From contig NZ_JACJQL010000020.1 in the NCBI RefSeq assembly GCF_014696625.1, positions 50,775 through 114,774 of the forward strand: a DNA stretch of 64,000 nt, read 5' to 3'. The notes beneath the pieces were generated by a model. The model was given only the letters and a program-made list of their open reading frames with translations, searched no databases and was not told where the DNA came from. This document shows, in pieces, positions 54,770 through 63,913 of the stretch; position 1 is the first letter of the stretch, and each line of letters begins with the position of its first letter. The stretch comes from Nostoc parmelioides FACHB-3921. GTDB lineage: Bacteria > Cyanobacteriota > Cyanobacteriia > Cyanobacteriales > Nostocaceae. The translations under genes and the position numbers were made by a program.

Positions 54770-55489
54770 ATGGCAAGAGAACATAAATATCTTTTCCAAC
54801 CAAAGTTATTGGTAGTTTTGTGGTTAATTTCTTTATCCTCAATTCCCATTGGAATTACACCCAGTATGGGTCAGGTAACTTTTAGACCACCTAAAGCACA
54901 AGCTCCAAAAAACTCAATTGGAGGAGCATCCCGTGATGCTTCTACTTGCGGTGCTGATGTGAGCGCAACTATTCAAGCTTCAGTGACACCATTGTTACCA
55001 AAAACTAATATTGGCTTGACAGTGGCAGAGCGTCCGGCAATATTTGTTTATGTTCCGCAAACGAATGCTAAAACAGCACTTTTTGCTTTGCAGGATGAAC
55101 GAGGAAAGCAATCTTACCAGAGAATATTAAACTTGTCTAAGAAACCTGGGGTGATAGAAATTAAGCTTCCTAGTTCAGTGTCAGCGCTAAAAATAGGACA
55201 GAATTATCAATGGTCTTTAGTGATGATTTGTACTGAAGAATTAGAGCCGGATAGTCCTTGGATAAGTGGATGGATTCGTCGAGTTGAATCTCATCGAAAT
55301 TTAAATAATCAACCTACTGTACAATTAGCATCCAAGTTAGCTAATATGGGCATCTGGTATGATTCCCTGGCTACTCTTGCCGAATTAAAAAGAAAACAAC
55401 CAAATAATCCAACTGTGATGACTTCTTGGCAAGAACTATTAAGGTCTGTTGATTTGAGTGCGATCGCTGAAGTGCCTCTTGCCAATTAA
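54770..55489 (+). CDS. exported DUF928-family protein
   Basis: A 239-residue protein of the cyanobacterial DUF928 family, recognised by the leader and by VTFRPPKAQAPKNSIGGASR, LLPKTNIGLTVAERPAIFVY, and GQNYQWSLVMICTEELEPDS. A hydrophobic signal (LLVVLWLISLSSIPIGIT) suggests export to the periplasm. Two conserved cysteines (near residues 62 and 157) may bond. The family often lies beside CHASE2-domain and CHAT-domain genes, as here (both follow within 7 kb). Its role is unknown; the context suggests a periplasmic part of the sensor. Confidence 0.8.
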   Translation: MAREHKYLFQPKLLVVLWLISLSSIPIGITPSMGQVTFRPPKAQAPKNSIGGASRDASTCGADVSATIQASVTPLLPKTNIGLTVAERPAIFVYVPQTNAKTALFALQDERGKQSYQRILNLSKKPGVIEIKLPSSVSALKIGQNYQWSLVMICTEELEPDSPWISGWIRRVESHRNLNNQPTVQLASKLANMGIWYDSLATLAELKRKQPNNPTVMTSWQELLRSVDLSAIAEVPLAN

Positions 55490-55620
55490 GCAAAACTAGA
55501 CAAAATAAAAGCAAGAGGATAAGAAAGCATGAGAATAATTTTCACTCATGCTTCTTCTCTAGTAATTACTATTGATGTTTATCCAATTGCAAAACCTTCC
55601 ATCTTGAATACAAATACCTA

Positions 55621-58389
55621 ATGAGGTCATCTGTAAAAACAATTATTGGCTATATACACAGGGTATGTTTCCAGGATTGGCGCAGTATATTCATGACAGC
55701 ACCAGTCGTGGCAATATGCGTCATGGCTGGAGGAATGGCGGGATTATTTCAACTGCTGGAATGGAATGCGATGGAGCAATATTACGCTCTACGCCCTGCT
55801 GAACCACTAGACAAACGGATTCTAATTGTTACTATTGATGAACAAGACATTACTCAAATTGGTAAATGGCCTATTCCTGACCTGATTTTAGCCCAGTTGA
55901 TCATCAAACTCAAAGCACAAAAACCAGCAGCCATAGGCTTGGATATCTATCGAGATTTGCCAGTAGAACCAGGTCATCAAGAATTGGTGGAAGTGATCAA
56001 ATCTACGCCTAACTTGATTGGAATCAAAAAATTAGTGGGGAATCAAGTTGCCCCATCACCTACTTTATCTGAATTAGGTCAAATTGCACTGGCTGATTTA
56101 GTCGTGGATACAGATGGTAAAGTCAGGCGCGGTTTATTATCTGCTGGTGATAGTCAGGAGAAAATCTTTTTAGGATTAGCACCTCACTTAAGTCTGATGT
56201 ATCTTCAAAATAAAGGTATTGCTTTAGAGCAACTAGATCCAACTGGCAATTCTTTGCGGCTAGGGAAAGCAGTATTTACACCTTTGAATGGTGAAGAATT
56301 TAGTTATCAAGGTACAGATGTTGGAGGATATCAAATTCTATTGAATTACCGTGGTCTTCAAGATGATTTTGACACGGTAAAGATGCGGGATATTCTCAGT
56401 GATTCCATATCATCAGAATTAATACGCGATCGCATTGTTTTGATTGGGACTACAGCTAAAAGTATTAATGATTTTGTGAACGTTGGTTACAGTCGCAGTG
56501 TACAGAATGAAGAGAAACGCATGGCTGGGGTAGTAGTTCATGCCAATTTAGTCAGTCAGATTTTAAGTGCTGCTCTTGATGGTAGACCATTGTTGCGAGT
56601 TTGGTCTGAGCCAGCAGAGTGGCTATTGGTATTTTGTTGGTCTTTTGTCAGTAGCGGTGTCACTTGGCATGGGTTGCAAGTCAACTCTAAGCGCAAACAG
56701 TCTTTACCAGGATGGCCGATTCTGGTGATTTTAGTGAGTATAAGTATAATCTTCAGCAGTAGCTATGCTGCATTTATGATTGGTTGGTGGATTCCTGTAA
56801 TTTCGCCACTGTTGACAATTTTTCTGTCTACGGTTTTTACTACTAATCTGTATAAACAATCACAATTAGAAAAAGCTAACCAGCAACTGCAAGATTATTC
56901 TCGCACCTTGGAAGAAAAAGTGCGCGATCGTACCCAAGAGTTAGAAACCGCCAAAATTGCTGCTGATGTTGCCAACCAAGCTAAAAGCGAATTTTTAGCA
57001 AGCATGAGTCATGAGTTGCGGACACCCCTTAATGGGATTTTAGGGTACGCACAAATCCTAGAACGGTCTGAAAACATAGCACCAGCAGCATTAGAAGGCA
57101 TTAATATTATTCATCAGTGTGGTTCTCACCTGCTTACTCTCATCAACGATATTTTAGACTTGTCGAAAATCGAGGCGGGAAAACTGGAATTGCACAATAC
57201 GGATTTTGATTTTTCTTACTTCCTGACAGGAGTAGTAGAAATGTGTCGTATCCGCGCCTTACAAAAAGGCATCTCTTTTCATTATCTACCAGACCCTAAT
57301 CTCCCTCAAGCAATTAATGCCGATGAAAAACGGTTACGACAAATAATAATTAATTTACTTGGTAATGCGATTAAGTTTACTGAAACAGGTGGAGTTAATT
57401 TTACAATACAAGTCTTAGAAGCAGGAGCCGATTTCCACAAAATCAGATTTCAAGTGGAAGATACGGGGGTAGGAATGACTCCTGAACAATTGACAAAGAT
57501 TTTTTTACCTTTTGAGCAAGTAGGAGATAAAAGTAAACAAGCAGAAGGTACGGGATTAGGACTAGCTATTAGCTGTAGAATTGCTGAATTAATGGGCAGT
57601 CAAATCCAAGTAGATAGCATTTTGGGAACTGGCAGCAAATTCTGGCTAGATTTAAATTTAAATATTATCAGTCACTGGTTACAAACATCTAGTGTGTTGC
57701 AGAAGAAAAAAATTATTGGCATTCAAGGCAAACAACCAAAAATTCTAATTGTAGATGACAAATGGGAAAACCGTTCTATAATTTGTAATTTTTTACGACC
57801 AATTGGTTTTGAATGCCTTGAAGCCAGTGATGGAAAAGAGGGATTAAATATAGCAGTCACAAATCAGCCTGACTTGATTATTACTGACTTAGCTATGCCA
57901 GTTATAGATGGCTTTGAAATGATCCAAACCTTAAGAAGTTTACTTGAAACATCCAAAGTTCCCATTTTCGTGTCTTCTGCCAGTGTGTTTGAAAGTGATA
58001 GAAATAAAAGTTTACAAATAGGAGGAAATGAATTTTTACCAAAACCTTTAGAAATCGATAAATTACTCCAATATTTGCAAAATTATTTACAAATTGAATG
58101 GATTTATGCAAAGGATGGCAAACAAACAAAAATTTCTAAAAATCAACCATCTCAACATAGTAACCATCAACTTATAGTTGCACCGCCAATATCAGAACTT
58201 GATAAGATATTAGATTTGTCTATGAGAGGAAACATCAAAGGAATACAAGTAATTTTGAATCAAATAGAAGAATTAGATTCTCATGGTGATTTTATTGGCT
58301 TTGTGACACAAGTTAGACAATTAAGTGATAACTTTCAAATTAAACAAATCCGCGAATTAATAAAATATTTAAAAGCTAGTACATCATGA
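55621..58389 (+). CDS. CHASE2-domain hybrid sensor histidine kinase
   Basis: The 922-residue protein has an N-terminal membrane helix (residues 24-42), a periplasmic CHASE2 sensor (about 45-325, with DKRILIVTIDEQDITQIGKW), three membrane helices (about 335-415), a coiled coil, the HisKA domain with His464 in SMSHELRTPLNG, the HATPase domain (NLLGNAIKFTETGG, GTGLGLAISCRI) and a receiver domain with Asp756 in ITDLAMPVIDG. The C-terminal 90 residues are a helical tail. It probably senses an extracellular signal, with the DUF928 protein as neighbour. It overlaps the next gene by 4 bp (ATGA), so the two are coupled. Confidence 0.9.
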   Translation: MRSSVKTIIGYIHRVCFQDWRSIFMTAPVVAICVMAGGMAGLFQLLEWNAMEQYYALRPAEPLDKRILIVTIDEQDITQIGKWPIPDLILAQLIIKLKAQKPAAIGLDIYRDLPVEPGHQELVEVIKSTPNLIGIKKLVGNQVAPSPTLSELGQIALADLVVDTDGKVRRGLLSAGDSQEKIFLGLAPHLSLMYLQNKGIALEQLDPTGNSLRLGKAVFTPLNGEEFSYQGTDVGGYQILLNYRGLQDDFDTVKMRDILSDSISSELIRDRIVLIGTTAKSINDFVNVGYSRSVQNEEKRMAGVVVHANLVSQILSAALDGRPLLRVWSEPAEWLLVFCWSFVSSGVTWHGLQVNSKRKQSLPGWPILVILVSISIIFSSSYAAFMIGWWIPVISPLLTIFLSTVFTTNLYKQSQLEKANQQLQDYSRTLEEKVRDRTQELETAKIAADVANQAKSEFLASMSHELRTPLNGILGYAQILERSENIAPAALEGINIIHQCGSHLLTLINDILDLSKIEAGKLELHNTDFDFSYFLTGVVEMCRIRALQKGISFHYLPDPNLPQAINADEKRLRQIIINLLGNAIKFTETGGVNFTIQVLEAGADFHKIRFQVEDTGVGMTPEQLTKIFLPFEQVGDKSKQAEGTGLGLAISCRIAELMGSQIQVDSILGTGSKFWLDLNLNIISHWLQTSSVLQKKKIIGIQGKQPKILIVDDKWENRSIICNFLRPIGFECLEASDGKEGLNIAVTNQPDLIITDLAMPVIDGFEMIQTLRSLLETSKVPIFVSSASVFESDRNKSLQIGGNEFLPKPLEIDKLLQYLQNYLQIEWIYAKDGKQTKISKNQPSQHSNHQLIVAPPISELDKILDLSMRGNIKGIQVILNQIEELDSHGDFIGFVTQVRQLSDNFQIKQIRELIKYLKASTS

Positions 58390-59708
58390 AGATTTTTAAT
58401 ACTTTTGAAAAAGCCACAATATTAATTGTTGATGACAATCCCACAAATTTAAAAGTTTTATCAGATGCTATTTCTTCTTTAGGGTGGGAAGCGTTAATAG
58501 CAATTGATGGTGAAAATGCTATTGAAGAAGCTGAATATGCTCAACCAGATATAATTTTGTTAGATGTGATGATGCCGGGAATAGATGGGTTTCAAACCTG
58601 TGCAGAACTTAAGAAAAAATCTTCTACAAAAGATATACCAGTTATTTTTCTGACGGCTCTTACAGATCAATTTGATAAGGTATTAGGTCTCGTCACAGGT
58701 GGGGTAGACTATATAACTAAACCCTTTAATTTAGATGAGGTTTTAGCAAGAATTCAGGTGCATTTAAAATTGAGCTTATTAACTAAAGAACTAGAAATAA
58801 AAAACCAAGAACTTGATAGATTAGTAGAAGAACGTACACAAAAACTCTCTTTAACTTTGGATAAACTCCAGCAATCTCAATTACAGTTAGTCCAAAGTGA
58901 AAAATTATCCACACTGGGAGAGTTAGTTGCTGGAGTTGCTCATGAAATTAATAATCCTCTAAACTTTGTCATGGGCAATTTAGGATTTCTCCGTAATTAT
59001 ATAAATGCTTTAACTCAGCATTTAGAGCTTTATCATCAATATTACCCAAATCCAGTTATAAATATTACTAAAAATGCTAAGTTAATAGAACTAGATGAAA
59101 TATTGATAGATATACCAAAAGTTATATCTTCAATCGATACAGGATTAGAGAGAATCCATAATATTAGTGATAGTTTACGCAATTTTTCCCGTTCAGACGT
59201 ATCGAAAAAAGCTTTTTTTGATATCCATGAAGGTATCAACAGTACTTTAATAATTTTATCGTATCGCTTAAAAGGTAATAAACTACGTCCGGACATAGAA
59301 GTAATTAAGGACTATGGCAATTTACCACTAATTGAATGTTATCCTGAGCAGATAAATCAAGTTTTTATGAATATGATTGCTAATGCCATTGATGCCATTG
59401 ATGAGTTATGTCAAAAAGTAGCAGATGTTCAAAATAATAAAAATTATCAAATTCTTATCAAAACCGTATGGAAGCAAGAAGAAGAATTACTAATAGTTAC
59501 ATTTAAAGATAATGGTTTGGGTATGTCAGTAGAAACTCAAAAACAGATATTTGAACAGTTTTTTACCACCAAACCACGGGGTAAAGGTACTGGTTTGGGT
59601 TTATCTATTAGCCGCCAAATTATTGAAGAGAAACATAATGGCAGGTTAAGATGTTTTTCTGTCTTGGGTGAGGGAACAGAATTTTTAATGGAAATTCCAG
59701 TCAGGTAA
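58386..59708 (+). CDS. receiver-histidine kinase, cytoplasmic
   Basis: This 440-residue protein has an N-terminal receiver domain (Asp60 in LLDVMMPGIDG, Lys in DYITKPFN), a coiled coil around residues 130-180 and a kinase core with His186 in GVAHEINNPLNFVMGN, a type common in cyanobacterial NtrB-like kinases, and HATPase motifs DNGLGMS and GKGTGLGLSISRQ. No membrane segment. It is probably the second stage of a phosphorelay fed by the CHASE2 kinase, whose gene it overlaps. No DNA-binding output domain is in this set. Confidence 0.9.
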   Translation: MKIFNTFEKATILIVDDNPTNLKVLSDAISSLGWEALIAIDGENAIEEAEYAQPDIILLDVMMPGIDGFQTCAELKKKSSTKDIPVIFLTALTDQFDKVLGLVTGGVDYITKPFNLDEVLARIQVHLKLSLLTKELEIKNQELDRLVEERTQKLSLTLDKLQQSQLQLVQSEKLSTLGELVAGVAHEINNPLNFVMGNLGFLRNYINALTQHLELYHQYYPNPVINITKNAKLIELDEILIDIPKVISSIDTGLERIHNISDSLRNFSRSDVSKKAFFDIHEGINSTLIILSYRLKGNKLRPDIEVIKDYGNLPLIECYPEQINQVFMNMIANAIDAIDELCQKVADVQNNKNYQILIKTVWKQEEELLIVTFKDNGLGMSVETQKQIFEQFFTTKPRGKGTGLGLSISRQIIEEKHNGRLRCFSVLGEGTEFLMEIPVR

Positions 59709-59776
59709 CTTACTAAAAAATTTTCTACTCAAGCAAGATTACTAGTAAATGTCAAATTTATATAAAAAATTAGTAT

Positions 59777-62383
59777 ATGCCGAATTTCACTAAATATGGG
59801 GTCTCTTTGGGAGTGCTAACCTTCTTTTTAACAACAACGAGTCTGACAGTATCGGCACAGACTAATCAGAGACTAGACCAAATATCAAAATTAAATCTGC
59901 AAACAGACTCAAGTTTACGGCAATACTCTATTATTGACTCTTCAAATCCCAAAGAGCAACTGCATCAGGGTAGAAATCTGTTTGAATCTGGACGCTTTAC
60001 TGAAGCTGTGAAATTTTGGGAAGCTGCATATATTGGCTTTAAAAACCAAGGTGATAGTATCCATGAAGCTTGGAGTTTAAGTTACCTGTCCTTGGCTCAT
60101 CAGAAATTAGGTGATTGGCAAAATGCAGAAGTTACTATTACTAATAGCTTAAATATATTAAAACATCTCAACGCCCAAAAACAGGGAAACTCTGCTGTTT
60201 TAGCAATAGCTCTAAATACTCTAGGTAATCTCAAACTCTCAACAGGACAAGCACAAGCAGCTTTAAAAGCTTGGCAAGATGCGGAAAGTGCATATGCAGT
60301 AGCTGGTGATGATGTGGGAAAGCTAGGTAGCCAAATCAACCAAGCTCAAGCAATGCGAGCATTGGGACTATATCGCAGAGGACAGCAGTTGTTAGTTGAC
60401 GTGCATCAAAAGTTACAAAATCAGCCAGACTCTATCATTAAAGCGAAAGCATTACAAAGCTTAGGAATTGCTTTTCAATTAGTAGGAAACATACAACAAT
60501 CTCAAGAAATTTTACAGCAGAGCTTAAAGATTAGCAAAGAATTAAATCCCACTACAGACATTAGTAATATTCTGTTTAACTTGGGAAATACAGCTAGAGA
60601 TTTACAACAAATAGAGGTAGCTTTTGATTATTATCAACAAGTTGCAGCTCAGACAACTAATTCTCAATTACGAGTAGATGCACAGTTGAATCAACTTAGT
60701 CTCTATTTACAAACTAGACAAAATAAACCCTCTGAGGCTTTATTATCAGAGATTAAGTGGCAATTAGAGAAACTGCCGCCAAGTCGGATGTCTATTTATG
60801 CAACAATTAATTTTGTCAGCAATTTTACTAAATTCTCAAAGCTCTATGGCAATGAGTCTATATCATATCAAGAATCAGCACAAATTTTAGCCCGTGCATT
60901 ACGGCAGGCTCAAATGCTTGGTGATTTGCGCGCTCAAGCTTATGCTTTAAATGAGTTAGGAAAATTGTACTTTGAGAAGCAACAGTTAGCTGACGCTTTA
61001 AAACTGAGCCAACAAGCACTACAAATTACTCAAGAGATTAATGCTGGTGATATTAGTTATCAAGCGGCTTGGCAAGTTGGGCGTATTCTGAAAAAACAAG
61101 GTGACAATCAGGGTGCGATCGCAGCTTATGATATTGCTGTGAAAACCCTCAAATCTCTGCGTAGTGACTTAGTAGCGATTAATCGTGATGTTCAGTTTTC
61201 TTTTCAGGAGAGTGTCGAACCAATTTATCGGGAGTTAGTGGATATATTACTGGAATCCCCTCAACCCAGTCAACGAAACTTAAAATTAGCACGAGAGACA
61301 ATCGAAGCATTGCAATTAGCAGAGTTAGATAATTTCTTTCGGGAAGCTTGTTTAAACGCTAAACCAGAGCAAATTGATCAGATCGACAAACAAGCAGCAG
61401 TGATCTATCCGATTATTTTAAGCGATCGCTTAGAAGTAATTTTATCTATTCCTGGCAAACCCCTCTCTAGTTATAAAACAGTCCTATCTTCAAGGGAAAT
61501 AGAAGACATAATTAAACAAACACGCCAATCTCTCAACCCAATTTTCTCAAATGAAGAAAGGTTAAATGTTTCTCAAAAACTTTATGGTTGGCTAATAAAT
61601 CCTCTGGAATCTGAGTTAAGCAAAAGTGAAGTGAAAACACTGGCTTTTGTGTTAGATGGTCCTTTACGCAATATCCCGATGGCAGTTTTACATGATGGCA
61701 AACAGTATTTGCTAGAGAAATACAGTTTAGCACTATCTCCAGGGATGCAGTTGATGCCAGCGCGATCGCTCAAACGTGAAAATCTCCAATTGATGACAGC
61801 CGCACTGAGCGAGTCACGCCAAGGCTTTAAAGCGTTACCAGCAGTTAAATCGGAAGTAACAGAAATTTCTGAAGAAGTTTCTTCAAAACTACTTTTAAAT
61901 GAAAATTTTACCGACACCAACCTCAAAAAGGCTATAGAATCAACACCATTTTCGGTGTTACATCTAGCTACTCATGGTCAGTTTAGTAGCCAGTCTGATG
62001 ACACTTTTATTCTCAGTTGGAATGAGAAGATTAATATTAAACAATTGAGTGAATTTCTGCAAACCAGAAACGAATCAGAATCTACACCTTTAGAATTAAT
62101 GGTTCTCAGTGCCTGTCAAACAGCAAAAGGAGATAATCGAGCTATATTAGGCTTGGCTGGGGTAGCAGTACGCTCTGGCGCGCGCAGCACTCTAGCTACT
62201 CTCTGGTCAGTAAAAGATGAGTCTACGGCTAAATTTATGGTGGAATTTTATAAACACCTCAGACAACCGGGTATGAGCAAAGCAGAAGCATTACGACAAA
62301 CTCAACTAACTTTTTTGCAAAATGCTGATTTTCAACATCCTTTTTATTGGTCAGCATTTGTCTTGGTAGGTAATTGGCTATAG
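59777..62383 (+). CDS. exported TPR-CHAT protein (caspase-like peptidase fold)
   Basis: This 868-residue protein has a signal peptide (VSLGVLTFFLTTTSLTVSA), about eight to ten TPR units from residue 55 to 470 (for example ALNTLGNLKLSTGQAQAALK), and a C-terminal CHAT domain. The caspase-like dyad is His733 in LHLATHGQFSS and Cys780 in VLSACQTAKGDN, both intact, followed by GLAGVAVRSGARSTLATLWS. CHAT proteins are peptidases or ligand-binding relatives of caspases and separases. It starts 68 bp after the kinase pair. The signal peptide implies periplasmic placement, which is frequent in cyanobacterial members with DUF928 and CHASE2 neighbours. Substrate unknown. Confidence 0.88.
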   Translation: MPNFTKYGVSLGVLTFFLTTTSLTVSAQTNQRLDQISKLNLQTDSSLRQYSIIDSSNPKEQLHQGRNLFESGRFTEAVKFWEAAYIGFKNQGDSIHEAWSLSYLSLAHQKLGDWQNAEVTITNSLNILKHLNAQKQGNSAVLAIALNTLGNLKLSTGQAQAALKAWQDAESAYAVAGDDVGKLGSQINQAQAMRALGLYRRGQQLLVDVHQKLQNQPDSIIKAKALQSLGIAFQLVGNIQQSQEILQQSLKISKELNPTTDISNILFNLGNTARDLQQIEVAFDYYQQVAAQTTNSQLRVDAQLNQLSLYLQTRQNKPSEALLSEIKWQLEKLPPSRMSIYATINFVSNFTKFSKLYGNESISYQESAQILARALRQAQMLGDLRAQAYALNELGKLYFEKQQLADALKLSQQALQITQEINAGDISYQAAWQVGRILKKQGDNQGAIAAYDIAVKTLKSLRSDLVAINRDVQFSFQESVEPIYRELVDILLESPQPSQRNLKLARETIEALQLAELDNFFREACLNAKPEQIDQIDKQAAVIYPIILSDRLEVILSIPGKPLSSYKTVLSSREIEDIIKQTRQSLNPIFSNEERLNVSQKLYGWLINPLESELSKSEVKTLAFVLDGPLRNIPMAVLHDGKQYLLEKYSLALSPGMQLMPARSLKRENLQLMTAALSESRQGFKALPAVKSEVTEISEEVSSKLLLNENFTDTNLKKAIESTPFSVLHLATHGQFSSQSDDTFILSWNEKINIKQLSEFLQTRNESESTPLELMVLSACQTAKGDNRAILGLAGVAVRSGARSTLATLWSVKDESTAKFMVEFYKHLRQPGMSKAEALRQTQLTFLQNADFQHPFYWSAFVLVGNWL

Positions 62384-62605
62384 GTGTAGAGCGACAAATT
62401 ATTTGACCACTTCAACAAATTATATGTGACGGCATTATCTTGAATTGGTGCGTGAGTTTAATATGGTAGTGGCTACGAAAATTAATCCTTAATTTTAAGA
62501 TGGCATTAGTTTTGTTAGCAGAGGTGTAAACTAATTCGACAAGACTAATCTGTTAACAGCGACATTAATTTGTTAACAGTGACACATAATTAGTTAATGT
62601 GCAAA
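62384..62605. mobile_element. candidate Tn7-like (CAST-type) transposon end beside tRNA-Gly
   Basis: Three tandem 20-21-bp units lie at 62537-62556, 62557-62576 and 62577-62597, consensus CAGCGACATTAATTTGTTAA, ending 9 bp from the tRNA 3' end. Two more related words (GCGACAAATTATTTGACC at 62391 and CAACAAATTATATGTGACGG at 62413) lie further out. Such GTTAACAnATTAnTGTCG repeats are what I recall for TnsB-binding ends of type V-K CRISPR-associated Tn7-like elements, which insert next to tRNA genes. No tns, cas12k or CRISPR sequence is in the window, so only an end or a relic is seen. Confidence 0.4.
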
Positions 62606-62677
62606 AGCGGGCGATGGGACTCGAACCCACGACGTTCACCTTGGGAAGGTGACATTCTACCACTGAATTACGCCCGC
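62606..62677 (-). tRNA. tRNA-Gly (anticodon CCC)
   Basis: The minus strand folds as a full cloverleaf: acceptor GCGGGCG/CGCCCGC, D arm ATTC-AGTGGTA-GAAT, anticodon stem TCACC/GGTGA with loop TTCCCAA (anticodon CCC at 62643-62645), T arm GTGGG-TTCGAGT-CCCAT. The discriminator is U, as expected for glycine. No CCA is encoded. A T-run follows. Both sides carry mobile-element traces. Confidence 0.95.
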
Positions 62678-62899
62678 ATGAACCGCACAGGCATAATTGT
62701 AACACTATTTTTGCAGTGTAGATAATATCTGCATCCCCATCATGTGTTGGCACAATCTCTTATACAAAACGTGCAGGATCTCCCAGGGAAGAAAGAGATG
62801 ACATTCTTCCTACCACAGGTCATGGTTCATACTTGCGTCACCATGTTACCGTATTCAGATCACCGTCATACAGTGAAAAGACGCGGAACATAGATAGTG

Positions 62900-63014
62900 A
62901 TAAACTATTGTGCTTTTAAGTTGCACAATCCGTCGTGAGGGCTGTTGAGTGTCAACGGTCAACAGTTAACAGTCCTTATTAGTAGTTATGCAATTTAGAC
63001 ACGCATTAGCTTAA
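62900..63014 (-). mobile_element. MITE family A, copy 3
   Basis: Read on the minus strand, TTAAGCTAATGCGTGTCTAA to GGATTGTGCAACTTAAAAGC matches the copies at 6084 and 46595. It lies between the tRNA and the transposase remnant. Confidence 0.6.
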
Positions 63015-63112
63015 TCTCTCTTTTGTTACTACGGGGAAAGTATAATTAGAAAGAAAACCGTAAACAGTAAGTAAGAGGGATTTTTACGCCGCGCAGACAG
63101 CCAGTAAGCACA

Positions 63113-63436
63113 GTGGCATTCATAGATACTAATGCCTCAGGAAAACGGCTAATTTCTCTCATATTATTAATCTCACTCGCCTATACCAGTGCAACTATAT
63201 CTGGTCAAAAAATTAAACGTATGGGTGTTCAAAAATATGTCGGTAGAATTAAAGAATCGGGGCGGATAGTTCGCCGTCATAGCAGTTTTTATATCGGGTT
63301 ATATGGACTTAACTGGGTCAATTTTATCGAAGAAACAAGCGAGTTAGTATCTGAATTATTGAGATTAAGTCCTAATAAGCGTCATTTTTACCAACACGGA
63401 CAAAGAGCTATGAGGCTTATTATGTCTGTCTTCTAG
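63113..63436 (+). pseudogene. C-terminal remnant of an IS4-family transposase
   Basis: The 107-residue frame matches the end of cyanobacterial IS4-type transposases: YTSATISGQKIKRMGVQKYV, RRHSSFYIGLYGLNWVNF, then GQRAMRLIMSV. The catalytic DDE core would lie upstream and is missing. The GTG at 63113 is unlikely to be a real start. Confidence 0.6.
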
Positions 63437-63466
63437 ACCTCTTTGTAGCCCCTTAAGATCAAAGAT

Positions 63467-63913
63467 TTGTCACAAATCATACTCGCCCTTGTGGCCAAGC
63501 AATTGGGACAGAAACGTTTGGTAATTGTGAGTGATGGTGCTTTGCAGTACGTGCCGTTTGCAGCTTTGAATACACCAGGAAGCAGCAACTATCAACCATT
63601 ACTGCTGAACCACGAAATTATTCATATACCCTCAGCCTCTACCGTAGCGATTCTCAGGCGGGAAAATCAACAACGTCAACCAGCGCCTCAGATATTAGCT
63701 GTGTTGGCAGACCCGGTTTTTAGCCGAGATGATGAGCGCCTGCGAGGTAAAACTAAACCCTCTCAGGTACCTGTAGCAGAAACTATCGCTTTAAGTAGAT
63801 CTGCTAACACCTCAAATATCAATTTTGAGCGTCTACACTTCATCCGTACAGCTAGAAACATGGCGCAATCAAAAATATACTGCACCTTATTATTAGACCT
63901 ATCTTTAAAATAA
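63467..63913 (+). pseudogene. fragment of a second CHAT-domain gene
   Basis: The frame (148 residues) resembles the first half of a CHAT domain: LVIVSDGALQYVPFAALNTP, LLLNHEIIHIPSASTVAILR, QILAVLADPVFSRDDERL. After FERLHFIRTA the sequence leaves the family and stops, before the expected catalytic His and Cys. There is no proper start (TTG). It is thus broken at both ends, probably by insertion of mobile DNA. It is more similar in wording to other cyanobacterial CHAT proteins than to the intact neighbour. Confidence 0.55.
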
